A DNA stretch of 64,000 bases from positions 62,001 to 126,000 of the forward strand of contig NZ_CP046620.1 in NCBI RefSeq assembly GCF_009931615.1, written 5' to 3'. This DNA is from Algicella marina. Its GTDB lineage: Bacteria; Pseudomonadota; Alphaproteobacteria; Rhodobacterales; Rhodobacteraceae. Under the pieces are notes generated by a model, which saw nothing but the letters and a program-made list of their open reading frames with translations, was not told the origin of the DNA and did not search any database. This document shows positions 17,679-25,891 of this stretch, one piece after another (position 1 is the stretch's first letter; each line of letters begins with the position of its first letter). The position numbers were made by a program, and so were the translations under genes.

Positions 17679-17963
17679 GTGGGCTCTTTGATGCAAATTC
17701 TGCTGCTCGTTCTTGATGTGGTCTGGTTCTTCGTGCTGGCTCAAGTGATCATGAGTTGGCTGGTACAGTTCGAGGTGCTGAACCTGCGGCAACCGATCGT
17801 CTACCAGATCTGGTCCGGCTTGCAGCGGATCCTAGAGCCCATCTATGCTCCGATCCGCCGGATTCTTCCGCCGATGGGGGGGCTGGATTTCACGCCTCTG
17901 GTGGTGATCCTCGTCATCGCGGCGCTGCGGATCATTATTCGCAACAACATATACGCCTTCTGA
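17679..17963 (+). CDS. YggT family membrane protein
   Basis: A 94-residue two-helix membrane protein. A GTG start at 17679 is chosen because GGGAG lies 6 nt upstream and the resulting N-terminus MGSLMQILLLVLDVVWF matches the family; an ATG at 17691 is a weaker choice. The motif LNLRQPIVYQIWSGLQRILEPIYAPIRRILPP is highly characteristic, followed by a second helix. YggT proteins have been linked to cell division and osmotic balance, without a defined mechanism. Its stop is immediately followed by the stop of the opposing VOC gene, with no spacer. Confidence 0.92.
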   Translation: MGSLMQILLLVLDVVWFFVLAQVIMSWLVQFEVLNLRQPIVYQIWSGLQRILEPIYAPIRRILPPMGGLDFTPLVVILVIAALRIIIRNNIYAF

Positions 17964-18596
17964 TCAACCGAGCGTGACCGTTCCCCGTGTGGGGCTCTCA
18001 ACGGAAATGGTAAGGGCCGGTATCGTGCTCTCAGTGATCCGCGTCGGTAGGTGATCGGCGCCGATGCGAGCGAGAGCCTGCGGCAGGCTGGGCGGACCTG
18101 CAAGAGTGAATGCGGTGAGGGCAATGCCCTGATCGGGCAGAGATTGCGCCGGAGAGGTGATGCCTTCGGGCCATTCGATCAGTGCAGGGAAAGTTCCACC
18201 CATGGGAGGAACCCCGTCGTCTGGCACGGTAAGATGCCAGTGGAGGCTGTCGCGGGTGAAATAGAGGGCTGGACCGGCTTCGGGCGCGGCCGCCCGACTG
18301 GCATCCATGTTGTCGGTGGCGGCGACCCAGGTGACCATTTGGGGCGTGACGGCGGTCCGCTCCCGGATGGAGGCCTCGTCAAGGCCGAACCAGCGCGGGC
18401 GATCCGGTCCGGGCGCCGATGTGTCTATGGCGATGACTTCGAGATAGGCGTCGCCAACGCGCCAGAGTGCATTGTGCGTGCCCATCCGCGCGTGTTTTCC
18501 AGCCCCAACGGGCGGCAGACCGAGCGCATCTTCCATCCATGCACGGCCCTGTTCCAGTTCCCCGCAGGCGAAAACGAAGTGATCGATTTTGAGCAT
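17964..18596 (-). CDS. VOC/glyoxalase-like domain protein
   Basis: A 210-residue protein of the glyoxalase-like group with an extended domain. It opens with KIDHFVFACGELEQGRAWMEDALGL, typical of the VOC fold, and has the second metal-ligand region around DAYLEVIAID. It is probably a metal-dependent dioxygenase, lyase or binding protein; no substrate can be assigned. Its stop codon directly abuts that of yggT. chrA and a short ORF are divergent upstream. Confidence 0.82.
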   Translation of the reverse strand: MLKIDHFVFACGELEQGRAWMEDALGLPPVGAGKHARMGTHNALWRVGDAYLEVIAIDTSAPGPDRPRWFGLDEASIRERTAVTPQMVTWVAATDNMDASRAAAPEAGPALYFTRDSLHWHLTVPDDGVPPMGGTFPALIEWPEGITSPAQSLPDQGIALTAFTLAGPPSLPQALARIGADHLPTRITESTIPALTISVESPTRGTVTLG

Positions 18597-18642
18597 TTCC
18601 AGCCTCCCTGTTCTGGTCTGATTTTATCCGGAGGCTGGAGAA

Positions 18643-18726
18643 ATGAACATTGCATACATTGTTTTATTTCCGTCACTTATGGCGGATAAGCCGGTGAAGC
18701 TGTTTGATGCGGGGGGGCAAATGTGA
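18643..18726 (+). CDS. Possible 27-codon leader ORF overlapping chrA
   Basis: A short ATG-started frame with GGAGG 8 nt upstream ends in TGA so that the chrA GTG start overlaps its last codons (ATGTGA, 4-nt overlap). The layout resembles a translationally coupled leader. The peptide, MNIAYIVLFPSLMADKPVKL and seven more residues, matches no family I know. It may be chance. Confidence 0.3.
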   Translation: MNIAYIVLFPSLMADKPVKLFDAGGQM

Positions 18727-19943
18727 GCGAAGAGGTGGGGCTGCGTTCCGCATTGTCGGTCTACCTGAGGATCGGTTTGCTGTCTTTCGGGGGGCCTGCA
18801 GGGCAGATCGCGCTGATGCAGGAAGAGATCGTCGAGCGGAAGGGCTGGGTTTCGCCGGAAGGCTTCCAGCGCGGGCTGAATGTGGCGATGTTGCTGCCGG
18901 GGCCGGAGGCGCAGCAACTGGCGACTTGGCTGGGTTGGCGATTGCACGGCGTGGTCGGCGGCCTGGCGGCAGGGCTGGCTTTCATTGTACCGGGTGCAAT
19001 TTTGATGATCCTCCTCGCCTGGATCGCTGCGCGGTTCGGGGACGTGCCATTTGTGGCGGCGATATTCTACGGCATTCAGCCGGCGGTACTGGTGTTGGTG
19101 CTACGGGCGCTGTGGGCTGTGGCCAATCGCGCACTGACGGGGCCGTTTCACTGGGCTCTGGCGGGCGCTGCGTTCCTCGGGCTGTGGGCGTTCGGCTTGC
19201 CGTTTCCGCTGATCGTGGCTCTGGCGGCACTGGCTGGCTGGATGATGCCGCATGAAGACAGCGGGCCCGAAGGCATGACAGCGCCCGTGGACCGAGGCTA
19301 TCTGATGCGGATCGTCGGAGGATTTTCGGCTGTTATCCTGTTGGTTTTTCTGGGGTTTCGGTTTGTCTTCGGGCCCGAGCCGCTGGACGGTGTGGCGACG
19401 CTGTTTACTTCCGCCGCATTTGTATCCTTCGGCGGCGCATACGCGCTGCTGCCCTATGTGGCCGAGCGCGCAGTGGAAACCTATGGATGGCTGACGGCTG
19501 CGGAAATGCTGAATGGGCTTGCGATTGCAGAGGCGACGCCGGGGCCGCTGATCCTCGTCAATGTCTATGCCGGGTTCTTTGCCGGGTACGATATGGGGCT
19601 GGGAGTGTTGACGGCTTCGCTGGCCTGTTTCTACACGTTCGCGCCGAGTTTCATGCTGATCCTTGCGGTCGCGCCCTATGTGGAGGTGCTGCAGAAGGCC
19701 GCGGGAATGCGGCGGGCGCTGGTTGGTGTTTCGGCCGCAGTTGTCGGCGTGATCCTGAATCTGACAGTCTATCTGGGGCAGGCGGCGTTTCTGCCCGCCG
19801 GCTGGGGGGCTCCGGAATGGCCGAAGATCCTGCTATTTGCCGGTTTTGTATTGCTGGCGTTCTGGCGCAAAATTCCGATCCTCTGGTTGATCGGCTTGGG
19901 CGTGGCGTCAGGGCTGTTGCTGGAGTTGACGAGCACAATATGA
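18723..19943 (+). CDS. chrA: Chromate transporter ChrA (two-domain form)
   Basis: A 406-residue inner-membrane transporter of the CHR superfamily, expected to export chromate. It is the long form with two homologous halves. The first has IGLLSFGGPAGQIALM and AMLLPGPEAQQLATWLGW. The second has FVSFGGAYALLPYVAE and LAIAEATPGPLILVNVYAGF. About ten to twelve helices are visible. The GTG start at 18723 follows a GGGGGG ribosome-binding-like run and overlaps a short upstream frame. No ChrB regulator is adjacent. Some long-chain members have other anion substrates, so chromate is inferred from family. Confidence 0.92.
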   Translation: MSEEVGLRSALSVYLRIGLLSFGGPAGQIALMQEEIVERKGWVSPEGFQRGLNVAMLLPGPEAQQLATWLGWRLHGVVGGLAAGLAFIVPGAILMILLAWIAARFGDVPFVAAIFYGIQPAVLVLVLRALWAVANRALTGPFHWALAGAAFLGLWAFGLPFPLIVALAALAGWMMPHEDSGPEGMTAPVDRGYLMRIVGGFSAVILLVFLGFRFVFGPEPLDGVATLFTSAAFVSFGGAYALLPYVAERAVETYGWLTAAEMLNGLAIAEATPGPLILVNVYAGFFAGYDMGLGVLTASLACFYTFAPSFMLILAVAPYVEVLQKAAGMRRALVGVSAAVVGVILNLTVYLGQAAFLPAGWGAPEWPKILLFAGFVLLAFWRKIPILWLIGLGVASGLLLELTSTI

Positions 19944-19999
19944 ACGGGAAACGTTAAAATACCGTTCAATTGCTTTGTGGACAGCATATGAACGCTGCC

Positions 20000-20599
20000 T
20001 CAACTGCCGTGGTTGCGCGCTTCGTCACCCCAAAGTTGCTCTACCCGGTCATCGCGGCGGCAACCCTGTCGATAGGTTTTGTAGCGTAGCGGACTCTTGA
20101 GGTAGAAGTCCTGATGGTAGTCCTCCGCCGGATAGAACGTTGTAATCTCTGCTATTTCGGTCACGACCTGTTGGCCAAGGGCAGCCTCCGCCTCAGCGCG
20201 GGAAGCTTCGGCGATCGCTCTCTGGGCCGGGTCGGTGATGAAAACTGCCGTGCGGTAGCTATCGCCACGATCGCAGAACTGGCCACCGGCGTCGGTGGGA
20301 TCGACCGTTCGCCAGAAGACGTGTAGCAGATCCTCGTAGGATATGATGTCGGCATCGTAAGTGATTTCAACAGCTTCGGCATGACCGGTGCCCCCCTGAA
20401 CAACCTGCTTGTAACTGGGGTTCTCGACCGTGCCACCGGCGTAGCCGGAGATTGTTTCGGTTACGCCTTCGACTGCGTCGAAATCGCTTTCCACGCACCA
20501 GAAACATCCACCTGCGACGACGGCCTTCTGAAGGTCTTCGGCCTTGGCCGCGGAGGTGAGGGTGAGCAGGGCAAGGGCAGTGAGGGCGGTGGTGCGCAT
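20000..20599 (-). CDS. msrA: Exported peptide-methionine (S)-S-oxide reductase MsrA
   Basis: A 199-residue MsrA that reduces methionine S-sulfoxide in oxidised proteins. The ATG at 20599 has a perfect AGGAG 5 nt upstream and begins a signal peptide ([20 protein letters not shown]), so the enzyme should act in the periplasm. The catalytic motif [11 protein letters not shown] with the nucleophilic first cysteine is present, followed by [13 protein letters not shown] and [13 protein letters not shown]. The frame runs on to 20665 without support. A periplasmic reductant partner is not visible. Confidence 0.93.
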   Translation of the reverse strand: MRTTALTALALLTLTSAAKAEDLQKAVVAGGCFWCVESDFDAVEGVTETISGYAGGTVENPSYKQVVQGGTGHAEAVEITYDADIISYEDLLHVFWRTVDPTDAGGQFCDRGDSYRTAVFITDPAQRAIAEASRAEAEAALGQQVVTEIAEITTFYPAEDYHQDFYLKSPLRYKTYRQGCRRDDRVEQLWGDEARNHGS

Positions 20600-20742
20600 G
20601 TGGGCTCCTGTTGCGGCGGTTGATGGCAGGTTGGTTCCCAGTCCGGGCCATTGCAAGGCCAGCACACAGGCTTCACGCAGTTGTCAGAGGTGCGGAGGAC
20701 GGGGCGTGTTAGGCTCCACGCACTGGCAAAGGGGGCAAGCTG

Positions 20743-21210
20743 ATGAAACGATTGATATTTCTTGTGCTGACTTTTTGTGCGGGACCCGCACTTTCGGGGC
20801 CGCTGACGGAGCGGGACGGCTGGGAGATAATGCCTACTGGCAAGGGGTTTGATGCGTTGGTGGAGGATGTGCTGGCGGCGGTTGAGGGGAACGGGATGGG
20901 GGTTGTTACCCAGGCCGGGCCTACGGGCGCGGCGAAGGCGCGAGGTGTCGATATACCAGGAAATCGAGTGATCGGGGTGTTCAACAACATTGTGGCGGTA
21001 GAGGTGCTGGGCTTGAGTACGGCAGCGATGATCGAGGCGCCGATCCGTCTGTATGTTACTGAAAATGAAGATGAAACCGCGACATTGAGTTACAAGACGC
21101 CGAGCCTGGTGCTGGCACCCTATTTCGAGGAAGGCGGGGCGAGGCTGGAGGAGATCGCGGGAGAACTCGACACGGTTTTTGACGAGATCGCGGCGGACGC
21201 GACAGAGTGA
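20743..21210 (+). CDS. Exported DUF302 family protein
   Basis: A 155-residue exported protein with an N-terminal signal peptide (MKRLIFLVLTFCAGPALS) and one DUF302 domain. The domain shows GFDALVEDVLAAVEGNGMGVV, then RVIGVFNNIVAVEVL and the APIRLYVTENEDETATLSYK strand pair. DUF302 has a compact alpha/beta fold of unknown role. AGGGGG precedes the ATG. It stands alone, divergent from msrA. Confidence 0.87.
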   Translation: MKRLIFLVLTFCAGPALSGPLTERDGWEIMPTGKGFDALVEDVLAAVEGNGMGVVTQAGPTGAAKARGVDIPGNRVIGVFNNIVAVEVLGLSTAAMIEAPIRLYVTENEDETATLSYKTPSLVLAPYFEEGGARLEEIAGELDTVFDEIAADATE

Positions 21211-21232
21211 AATCTGCCCTCCTGTGAAAGCC

Positions 21233-21254
21233 GGGTTTGGTATGGGTTTGGTAT
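21233..21254 (+). repeat. Tandem 11-bp direct repeat
   Basis: GGGTTTGGTAT occurs twice with no spacer in the gap between the DUF302 and DUF305 genes. It may be an operator or simple slippage. The rest of this 159-bp gap shows no gene. Confidence 0.6.
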
Positions 21255-21369
21255 GGAAACCGTATTGCGAGTGTTTCGCTCAGGCATGAAAGCGCAGCAC
21301 TGACCGGGAACCCGACCACCGGTGCCTCCGTTGGGCCACTGATGGCCGCGTGAACGGAAAAGGGGCGAT

Positions 21370-21885
21370 ATGGCAGAAAAGAACGAAACCAAAGGCATGG
21401 CCGGTTACGGCCGTTTTGCGGCGATGATCATCACGTCGACCGTGGTGATGTACGGGCTGATGTACCTGAACACCTATGCGCTGGATCACGTATTCTTTTC
21501 GCAGACGCGATTGTGGATGGCGCTGTACATGGGATCGGTGATGACGATCATCATGCTTGCATTCATGCTGAACATGTACGGAAACCGGCGGGTAAATGTG
21601 GCGATCTTCGGCGGGGTTGCCATCGCCTTCGTGATCTTCCTCACACTGGTGCGTAGTCAGGCGACGGTGGGAGACCTGGCATGGATGAAGGCGATGATCC
21701 CACACCATTCGATCGCGGTGCTGACGAGCGAGCGTGCCGAATTGTCGGACCCGAGAGTAAGAGCTCTCGCCGATGCCATCCTGGAGACACAGCTTCAGGA
21801 AATCGACGAGATGAAACGCTATATAGCCGACATCGAGGCCAATGGCGACGCACCGCCGGGAACGCCGCGCGACACGAGCGACTGA
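21370..21885 (+). CDS. Membrane-anchored DUF305 family protein
   Basis: A 171-residue protein with three transmembrane helices (about residues 15-35, 50-70 and 77-97) and a C-terminal helical DUF305 segment. The family motif MIPHHSIAVLTSERA is present, followed by ADAILETQLQEIDEMKRYIADIE. DUF305 proteins are ferritin-like four-helix bundles often found near copper genes. Here only the C-terminal helices are outside the membrane. AGGGG precedes the ATG. No metal genes are adjacent. Confidence 0.85.
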   Translation: MAEKNETKGMAGYGRFAAMIITSTVVMYGLMYLNTYALDHVFFSQTRLWMALYMGSVMTIIMLAFMLNMYGNRRVNVAIFGGVAIAFVIFLTLVRSQATVGDLAWMKAMIPHHSIAVLTSERAELSDPRVRALADAILETQLQEIDEMKRYIADIEANGDAPPGTPRDTSD

Positions 21886-21943
21886 ACGGGGGTGACGCCA
21901 CCTGATTTTGCTGGTTTGATGACCTGATCGATCAGGAGACGGC

Positions 21944-22519
21944 ATGACAGGAATCGGACACAACAAGGGCCCTTCGCTGGAGCCCGGAGCGGGCTGGCGG
22001 CGGTATGCCTGGAAACGGGCGCGGCAATCGCTGATGAAGGAGGCGGTGCCGCTGGAAATCGTGAGGCTGCGAATGCGGCGGGCGAAGGAGCTTGGTCTGG
22101 CCTACCCGCAGTATGCGTCGATCCTGCGTGGCACTGGCCGTGATGTAACGGCGTTCCTGTTTACCTGTGACGGACTTGGCCTGCGCCTGCGGCGGCGGTT
22201 GGAGATGCCACAGCCTGTGCGGGACAAACTGGGCGGGTTGATCCGTACCGATCTGCTGGCGCTGGCGCCGGAGGGCGAAGTGCCGGAGGAGTTTCGCGCA
22301 GAGCTGGAAGACGTTTCCGGCCTGCGGTTCGCGGCGGCCGGAGTGGCGGCGCCAACAGGTTGGCGGGCGAGCGCAGAGGCGGTTCGCTCCGTCCTTGGGC
22401 CGCTGAAACTTGCCGGCGATGCCGTGGTGCTGATCGGTGAGAACGAGGCTGCCGGATTGGTGGTTGCCGGAAAGCTGGCCGGTCACCTGCAGCGAGAGGC
22501 GTATTTCGGCGAGACCTGA
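21944..22519 (+). CDS. Conserved alphaproteobacterial hypothetical protein (GIGHNKGP N-terminus)
   Basis: A 191-residue soluble protein beginning MTGIGHNKGPSLE. This N-terminal tag recurs in several unrelated alphaproteobacterial proteins. The body is basic and helical near ARQSLMKEAVPLEIVRLRMRRAKELGL and then resembles a haloacid dehalogenase-like region only weakly. I do not recognise a function. AGGAG lies 5 nt before the ATG. Its stop is embedded in a hairpin shared with the opposing kinase gene. Confidence 0.8.
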   Translation: MTGIGHNKGPSLEPGAGWRRYAWKRARQSLMKEAVPLEIVRLRMRRAKELGLAYPQYASILRGTGRDVTAFLFTCDGLGLRLRRRLEMPQPVRDKLGGLIRTDLLALAPEGEVPEEFRAELEDVSGLRFAAAGVAAPTGWRASAEAVRSVLGPLKLAGDAVVLIGENEAAGLVVAGKLAGHLQREAYFGET

Positions 22520-22535
22520 AGGCGTGCGCCTTCAG
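22516..22535. terminator. Bidirectional hairpin overlapping two convergent stop codons
   Basis: CTGAAGGC and GCCTTCAG form a perfect 8-bp stem with a GTGC loop. The left arm contains the TGA of the GIGHNKGP gene and the right arm contains the TGA of the sensor kinase. There is no T-run. Confidence 0.55.
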
Positions 22536-23746
22536 CGTGCTTCGCCGACTGCCTCGGACGCTGCCAGTTTGCGAATGGCCGCCGTCGGTTCAATTTTGAT
22601 TTCCAAGTTGGTCGTGTGGCCATTGGGGCGAGCAGCATTTGCTGCCGCATTGTCCAGACGTGAGGGGCGGAAGACCAGAGTGCTGACAACGCCGTCATCG
22701 CTGCTTCGCAGATCATGCTCGCAATCGAGTTCGAGGCTGATGATTTCCGCGATTTTCATGCCGAGGCCGGCCTTGTTGTCGGTGGCACCTTCCGACATGC
22801 CCACGCCGTTGTCCGAGCATACGAGTCGCAGGGTGCCTTCGGGCTGGCGCGCAAGGTGAACCTTCACCCGGCCTGGGCGCTGGCCCGGAAAGCCGTGCTT
22901 GAAGGAGTTGGTGACAAATTCGTTGAGGAATGTGCCGACTGCGGCTGCCTGCTGGGAATTGACGGAGGCGGATTCCGTCGCGATTTCCAAGGTGACCCCG
23001 CGCGGTGCCATATCTGCGAGTTGGTCGCAGATCGTCCGGATGTAGCTGCCAAGGTCCACATGCATGTGGTCGTCGTTCATGTAGAGTTGCTCATGCAAGC
23101 GGGTCATGGCGTCGATACGGGCCAGTACGGTGGAAAGGGCTGTCTTTGCTTCCCTCGACTTGTAGGCGCGGCTTTGCAGGCGCGCGAAGGAGGAGAGCGA
23201 CTGGAGGGAGTTCTTGACGCGGTGATCCACTTCCTTGCGGAGGATATCAGCCGCTGTAAGCGCTTTGCGCATTTCCAGTTGCGACATCACCTGGCGGGCG
23301 AGCACGCGCATGGTATCGCGTTGCAGAGGTGTCAGGCGGCGGGGCTTGTAATCCAGCACGCAGAGGGTGCCGAGGGGCAGGCCGTCGGCGGAGCGGAGAA
23401 GGCATCCGGCGTAGAATCGCAGGCCGTTTTCCGGCGTGCAGAGGCTGTTGGCGACGGTGCGCTCATCTGCCAGCGTATCCTCGATTTCCAGAAAATCGTC
23501 TTCGAGCAGGGCGTGGGCGCAAATGGAGTTCTCGATCGGGGTCTCGCAGATGCCAAGACCGGTTTCCGCCTTGAACCACTGGCGTTCCTCTTCCACGAAG
23601 GAGATCAGGGCTATCGGTACACCACAATGGGCAGCCGCGAGTTTGACGATATCGTCAAACTCGTCTTCCGGGTCGGTATCCAGCACCTCGTAACTGTAGA
23701 GGGCCGAGAGGCGTTCGCGGTGGTCCGCGTGTTGTTTTGCCTTCAC
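22532..23746 (-). CDS. GAF-domain sensor histidine kinase (HisKA_2/HWE-like)
   Basis: A 404-residue soluble sensor kinase. The N-terminal GAF domain (about residues 20-165) has the RQWFKAETGLGICETPIENSIC-type pattern and a LGTLCVLD end. The phosphotransfer helix has KEVDHRVKNSLQSL, the HisKA_2 form of the H-box. The ATPase domain carries NEFVTNSFKHGF and DNGVGMSEG, ending with GLGMKIAE. Such kinases often act on receivers of the general stress response or phototaxis, but no partner is adjacent. The start is a GTG at 23746 with GGGA upstream. A group of palindromes lies just upstream of it. Confidence 0.88.
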   Translation of the reverse strand: MKAKQHADHRERLSALYSYEVLDTDPEDEFDDIVKLAAAHCGVPIALISFVEEERQWFKAETGLGICETPIENSICAHALLEDDFLEIEDTLADERTVANSLCTPENGLRFYAGCLLRSADGLPLGTLCVLDYKPRRLTPLQRDTMRVLARQVMSQLEMRKALTAADILRKEVDHRVKNSLQSLSSFARLQSRAYKSREAKTALSTVLARIDAMTRLHEQLYMNDDHMHVDLGSYIRTICDQLADMAPRGVTLEIATESASVNSQQAAAVGTFLNEFVTNSFKHGFPGQRPGRVKVHLARQPEGTLRLVCSDNGVGMSEGATDNKAGLGMKIAEIISLELDCEHDLRSSDDGVVSTLVFRPSRLDNAAANAARPNGHTTNLEIKIEPTAAIRKLAASEAVGEAR

Positions 23747-23760
23747 GATTTTCCCATCCG

Positions 23761-23783
23761 GTCAAAGTTTGACGTGTACGTCA
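23761..23783 (-). promoter_or_regulatory. Overlapping palindromes upstream of sensor kinase gene
   Basis: GTCAAA-G-TTTGAC and TGACGT-GT-ACGTCA overlap by 4 bp, 15-37 bp before the kinase start codon. Both are perfect 6-bp inverted repeats. They could be an operator pair. About 75 bp further up, CATGCA occurs twice with 15-bp spacing. Confidence 0.4.
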
Positions 23784-23881
23784 TGCAGACGCCGCCGGAC
23801 AGACTAACGCATTAATGGCGGTTAGGAAGCCTTAACTTTGGTTAACGGCTTTGCGCATGCACTTTTTTGTCATGCATTTGT

Positions 23882-23903
23882 CGCGCCGGTCGGCGAACCG
23901 GCG
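23882..23903 (-). terminator. Hairpin downstream of argG
   Basis: GCGCCGGT and ACCGGCGC form a perfect 8-bp stem around a 6-nt loop, 29 nt past the argG stop. The transcript continues GACAAAT without a long U-run, so termination is likely but not certain. Confidence 0.55.
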
Positions 23904-23932
23904 CTGGGTTTCGCGCAGTGAGCCGAACGCCG

Positions 23933-25156
23933 TCAGCGCCGGTTGCGGGCGGCCAGAAGTTTGAGGCGCAGGGCGTTGATCTTGATGAAGCCTGCCGCGT
24001 CCTTCTGGTCGTAGGCGCCAGCGTCATCCTCGAAGGTGACGTGCTTCTCGGAATAGAGCGTCTGCTCGGACCAGCGACCGACGACCGTGGCGCTGCCCTT
24101 GTAGAGCTTTAGCCGGACGGTGCCGGAGACGTGCTCCTGGCTCTTGTCTATCGCGGCTTGCAGCATCTCGCGCTCGGGGCTGAACCAGAAGCCGTTGTAG
24201 ATGAGTTCGGCGTAGCGCGGCATGAGTTCGTCTTTCAGGTGGGCCGCGCCGCGGTCGAGCGTGATCGATTCGATGCCGCGGTGGGCGGCGAGCAGGATCG
24301 TGCCGCCCGGTGTCTCGTAGATGCCGCGGGATTTCATGCCGACGAAGCGGCCCTCGACGAGATCGAGGATGCCGATGCCGTGCTTGCTGCCGTATTCATT
24401 CAGTTTCGTCAGCAGCATTGCGGGAGAGAGCGCCTCTCCGTTGATGGCGGCGGCATCGCCCTTCTCGAAGGTGACTTCGATGTATTCGGGCGTGTCGGGC
24501 GCCTTTTCCGGCGGGGTGGTGCGCTGGACGACGTATTCGGGCGCTTCCTGCGACGGATCCTCCAGCACCAGCCCTTCGGAGGAGGTGTGCAGGAGGTTGG
24601 CATCGACGGAGAAGGGGGCCTCATTGCGCTTGTTCTTGGCGATGGGGATCTGGTGCGCCTCGGCGAATTCCAGAAGCTTGGTGCGCGAGGTCAGATCCCA
24701 TTCGCGCCAGGGCGCGATGACCTTGATGTCGGGGTTGAGGGCGTAGGCCGAAAGCTCGAACCGCACCTGATCGTTACCCTTGCCGGTGGCCCCGTGGGCG
24801 ACGGCATCGGCGCCGGTCTCGGCCGCGATCTCGACCAGCCGCTTGGAGATGAGCGGGCGGGCGATGGAGGTGCCGAGCAGGTAAAGACCTTCGTAGACGG
24901 CATTGGCGCGGAACATCGGGAAGACGAAATCGCGGACGAATTCCTCGCGCACATCCTCGATGTAGATGTTCTCGGCCGGGATGCCGAGCAGTTCTGCCTT
25001 CTTGCGCGCGGGCTCCAGTTCCTCGCCCTGGCCGAGATCGGCGGTAAAGGTGACGACCTCGCAGCCGTATTCCGTCTGGAGCCATTTCAGGATGATCGAG
25101 GTGTCGAGGCCGCCGGAATAGGCGAGGACGACTTTTTTCGGGCTGGGCTTGGACAT
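23933..25156 (-). CDS. argG: Argininosuccinate synthase
   Basis: A 407-residue enzyme joining citrulline and aspartate with ATP in arginine biosynthesis. The N-terminal PP-loop is intact ([18 protein letters not shown]), followed by the [13 protein letters not shown] strand. Citrulline/aspartate-binding segments [18 protein letters not shown] and [14 protein letters not shown] are present. Length is normal for the family. A long 5' leader containing a terminator-like hairpin precedes it, which may control expression. argH is not adjacent. Confidence 0.97.
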   Translation of the reverse strand: MSKPSPKKVVLAYSGGLDTSIILKWLQTEYGCEVVTFTADLGQGEELEPARKKAELLGIPAENIYIEDVREEFVRDFVFPMFRANAVYEGLYLLGTSIARPLISKRLVEIAAETGADAVAHGATGKGNDQVRFELSAYALNPDIKVIAPWREWDLTSRTKLLEFAEAHQIPIAKNKRNEAPFSVDANLLHTSSEGLVLEDPSQEAPEYVVQRTTPPEKAPDTPEYIEVTFEKGDAAAINGEALSPAMLLTKLNEYGSKHGIGILDLVEGRFVGMKSRGIYETPGGTILLAAHRGIESITLDRGAAHLKDELMPRYAELIYNGFWFSPEREMLQAAIDKSQEHVSGTVRLKLYKGSATVVGRWSEQTLYSEKHVTFEDDAGAYDQKDAAGFIKINALRLKLLAARNRR

Positions 25157-25221
25157 GGTTTTCTTCCGCTTCTGATCGCGGATGAGGCGTATTGCGTTTG
25201 AGGGCTAGCTGCAAGAGTGCC

Positions 25222-25265
25222 CTAAAACAAAAGGACCCGGCCAGTGTGTCAGGACCGGGCCCTTT
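25222..25265 (-). terminator. Strong intrinsic-terminator hairpin in the argG leader
   Basis: On the minus strand, arms at 25265-25253 and 25242-25230 form a 13-bp stem with two G-U pairs and a 10-nt loop, followed at once by TTTTGTTTT. It lies 66 nt before the argG ATG and about 205 nt after the stop of the upstream lipoprotein gene. It could end the lipoprotein transcript or act as an attenuator of argG. The 315-bp gap 25157-25471 shows no convincing gene; a second small hairpin (GGGC-5-GCCC) is at 25288-25300. Confidence 0.7.
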
Positions 25266-25471
25266 CGGGCTTTCAAGATGTTGTCTCGGGCAAATAGCCC
25301 TCTCGTCCACCCCCCAAAAAGCGCCCGGCGGAACGCAGCCGGCAGTATTACTCTGGCGTCCGCTTGCGCGGCAGATGCGAAGGATCAGTGGTCCGGGAGT
25401 GTGCCGCAGCCTCCAACGCTCGCCATTAACGCGATGTTAGTGGTTTTGAGACCCGGCAAATGTATCAAATA

Positions 25472-25738
25472 TCACAGTTGACCGGAGAGGTGCGTTTTTT
25501 CGGAAGAAACAAGGCGGCTGCCCTCCTGAGCCCAGAGCGGCGCATCGGCAAATTTACCCTCCGGCAGGCAGATGCCTTCGAGAACGGGGTATTCAATTCG
25601 GCTGTTCGCCATCTCTTCGGCCAGACGGGCATCGCACACCTCCCATGAAGCCGCTTCCACTTCCATGCGGTGGACTTCACGGCAGTCGTAGGCATCGTGG
25701 CCGCAGCCGGCGATGAGGAGGATGAACGTGGACAGCAT
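25472..25738 (-). CDS. Small cysteine-containing lipoprotein
   Basis: An 88-residue protein with a short hydrophobic N-terminus ending in a lipobox (LLIAGC), so it is probably lipidated and membrane-bound. The mature part has four cysteines besides the lipidated one (around DCREV, WEVCDAR and GICLPEGK), which could form disulfides. I know no family for it. The ATG at 25738 has AGAGG upstream. Transcription is leftward toward argG; the intervening hairpin probably separates the two units. Confidence 0.7.
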   Translation of the reverse strand: MLSTFILLIAGCGHDAYDCREVHRMEVEAASWEVCDARLAEEMANSRIEYPVLEGICLPEGKFADAPLWAQEGSRLVSSEKTHLSGQL

Positions 25739-25891
25739 TTGTACCTCTTTACCAATAGGTCACATGTAATCACTCAACGCCTGCCCGACTGTTACGTTCC
25801 GCACAGTTCACGCATTTGCGTTCTGGCGTAACAGTTTGGCTTTTCTTTGCGGAAAATCTGGAATCTTATTGCGGGCGGGAGGGGCTGCGCT

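Noticed and set aside
22715-23815. 366-residue open frame opposite the sensor kinase
   Set aside because: The kinase frame carries complete GAF, H-box and ATPase motifs; the opposite frame shows none.
23831-23845. TTAA-N6-TTAA near the sensor kinase
   Set aside because: The spacing is 6 rather than 7, so it does not fit the CtrA consensus.
24131-25201. 356-residue open frame on the plus strand opposite argG
   Set aside because: argG is certain, and this frame reads as low-complexity Gly, Ala, Asp and Val sequence with no family motif.
25426-25440. CtrA-like site TTAA-N7-TTAG
   Set aside because: One mismatch to the consensus and no fitting gene start nearby; expected by chance in this much intergenic sequence.
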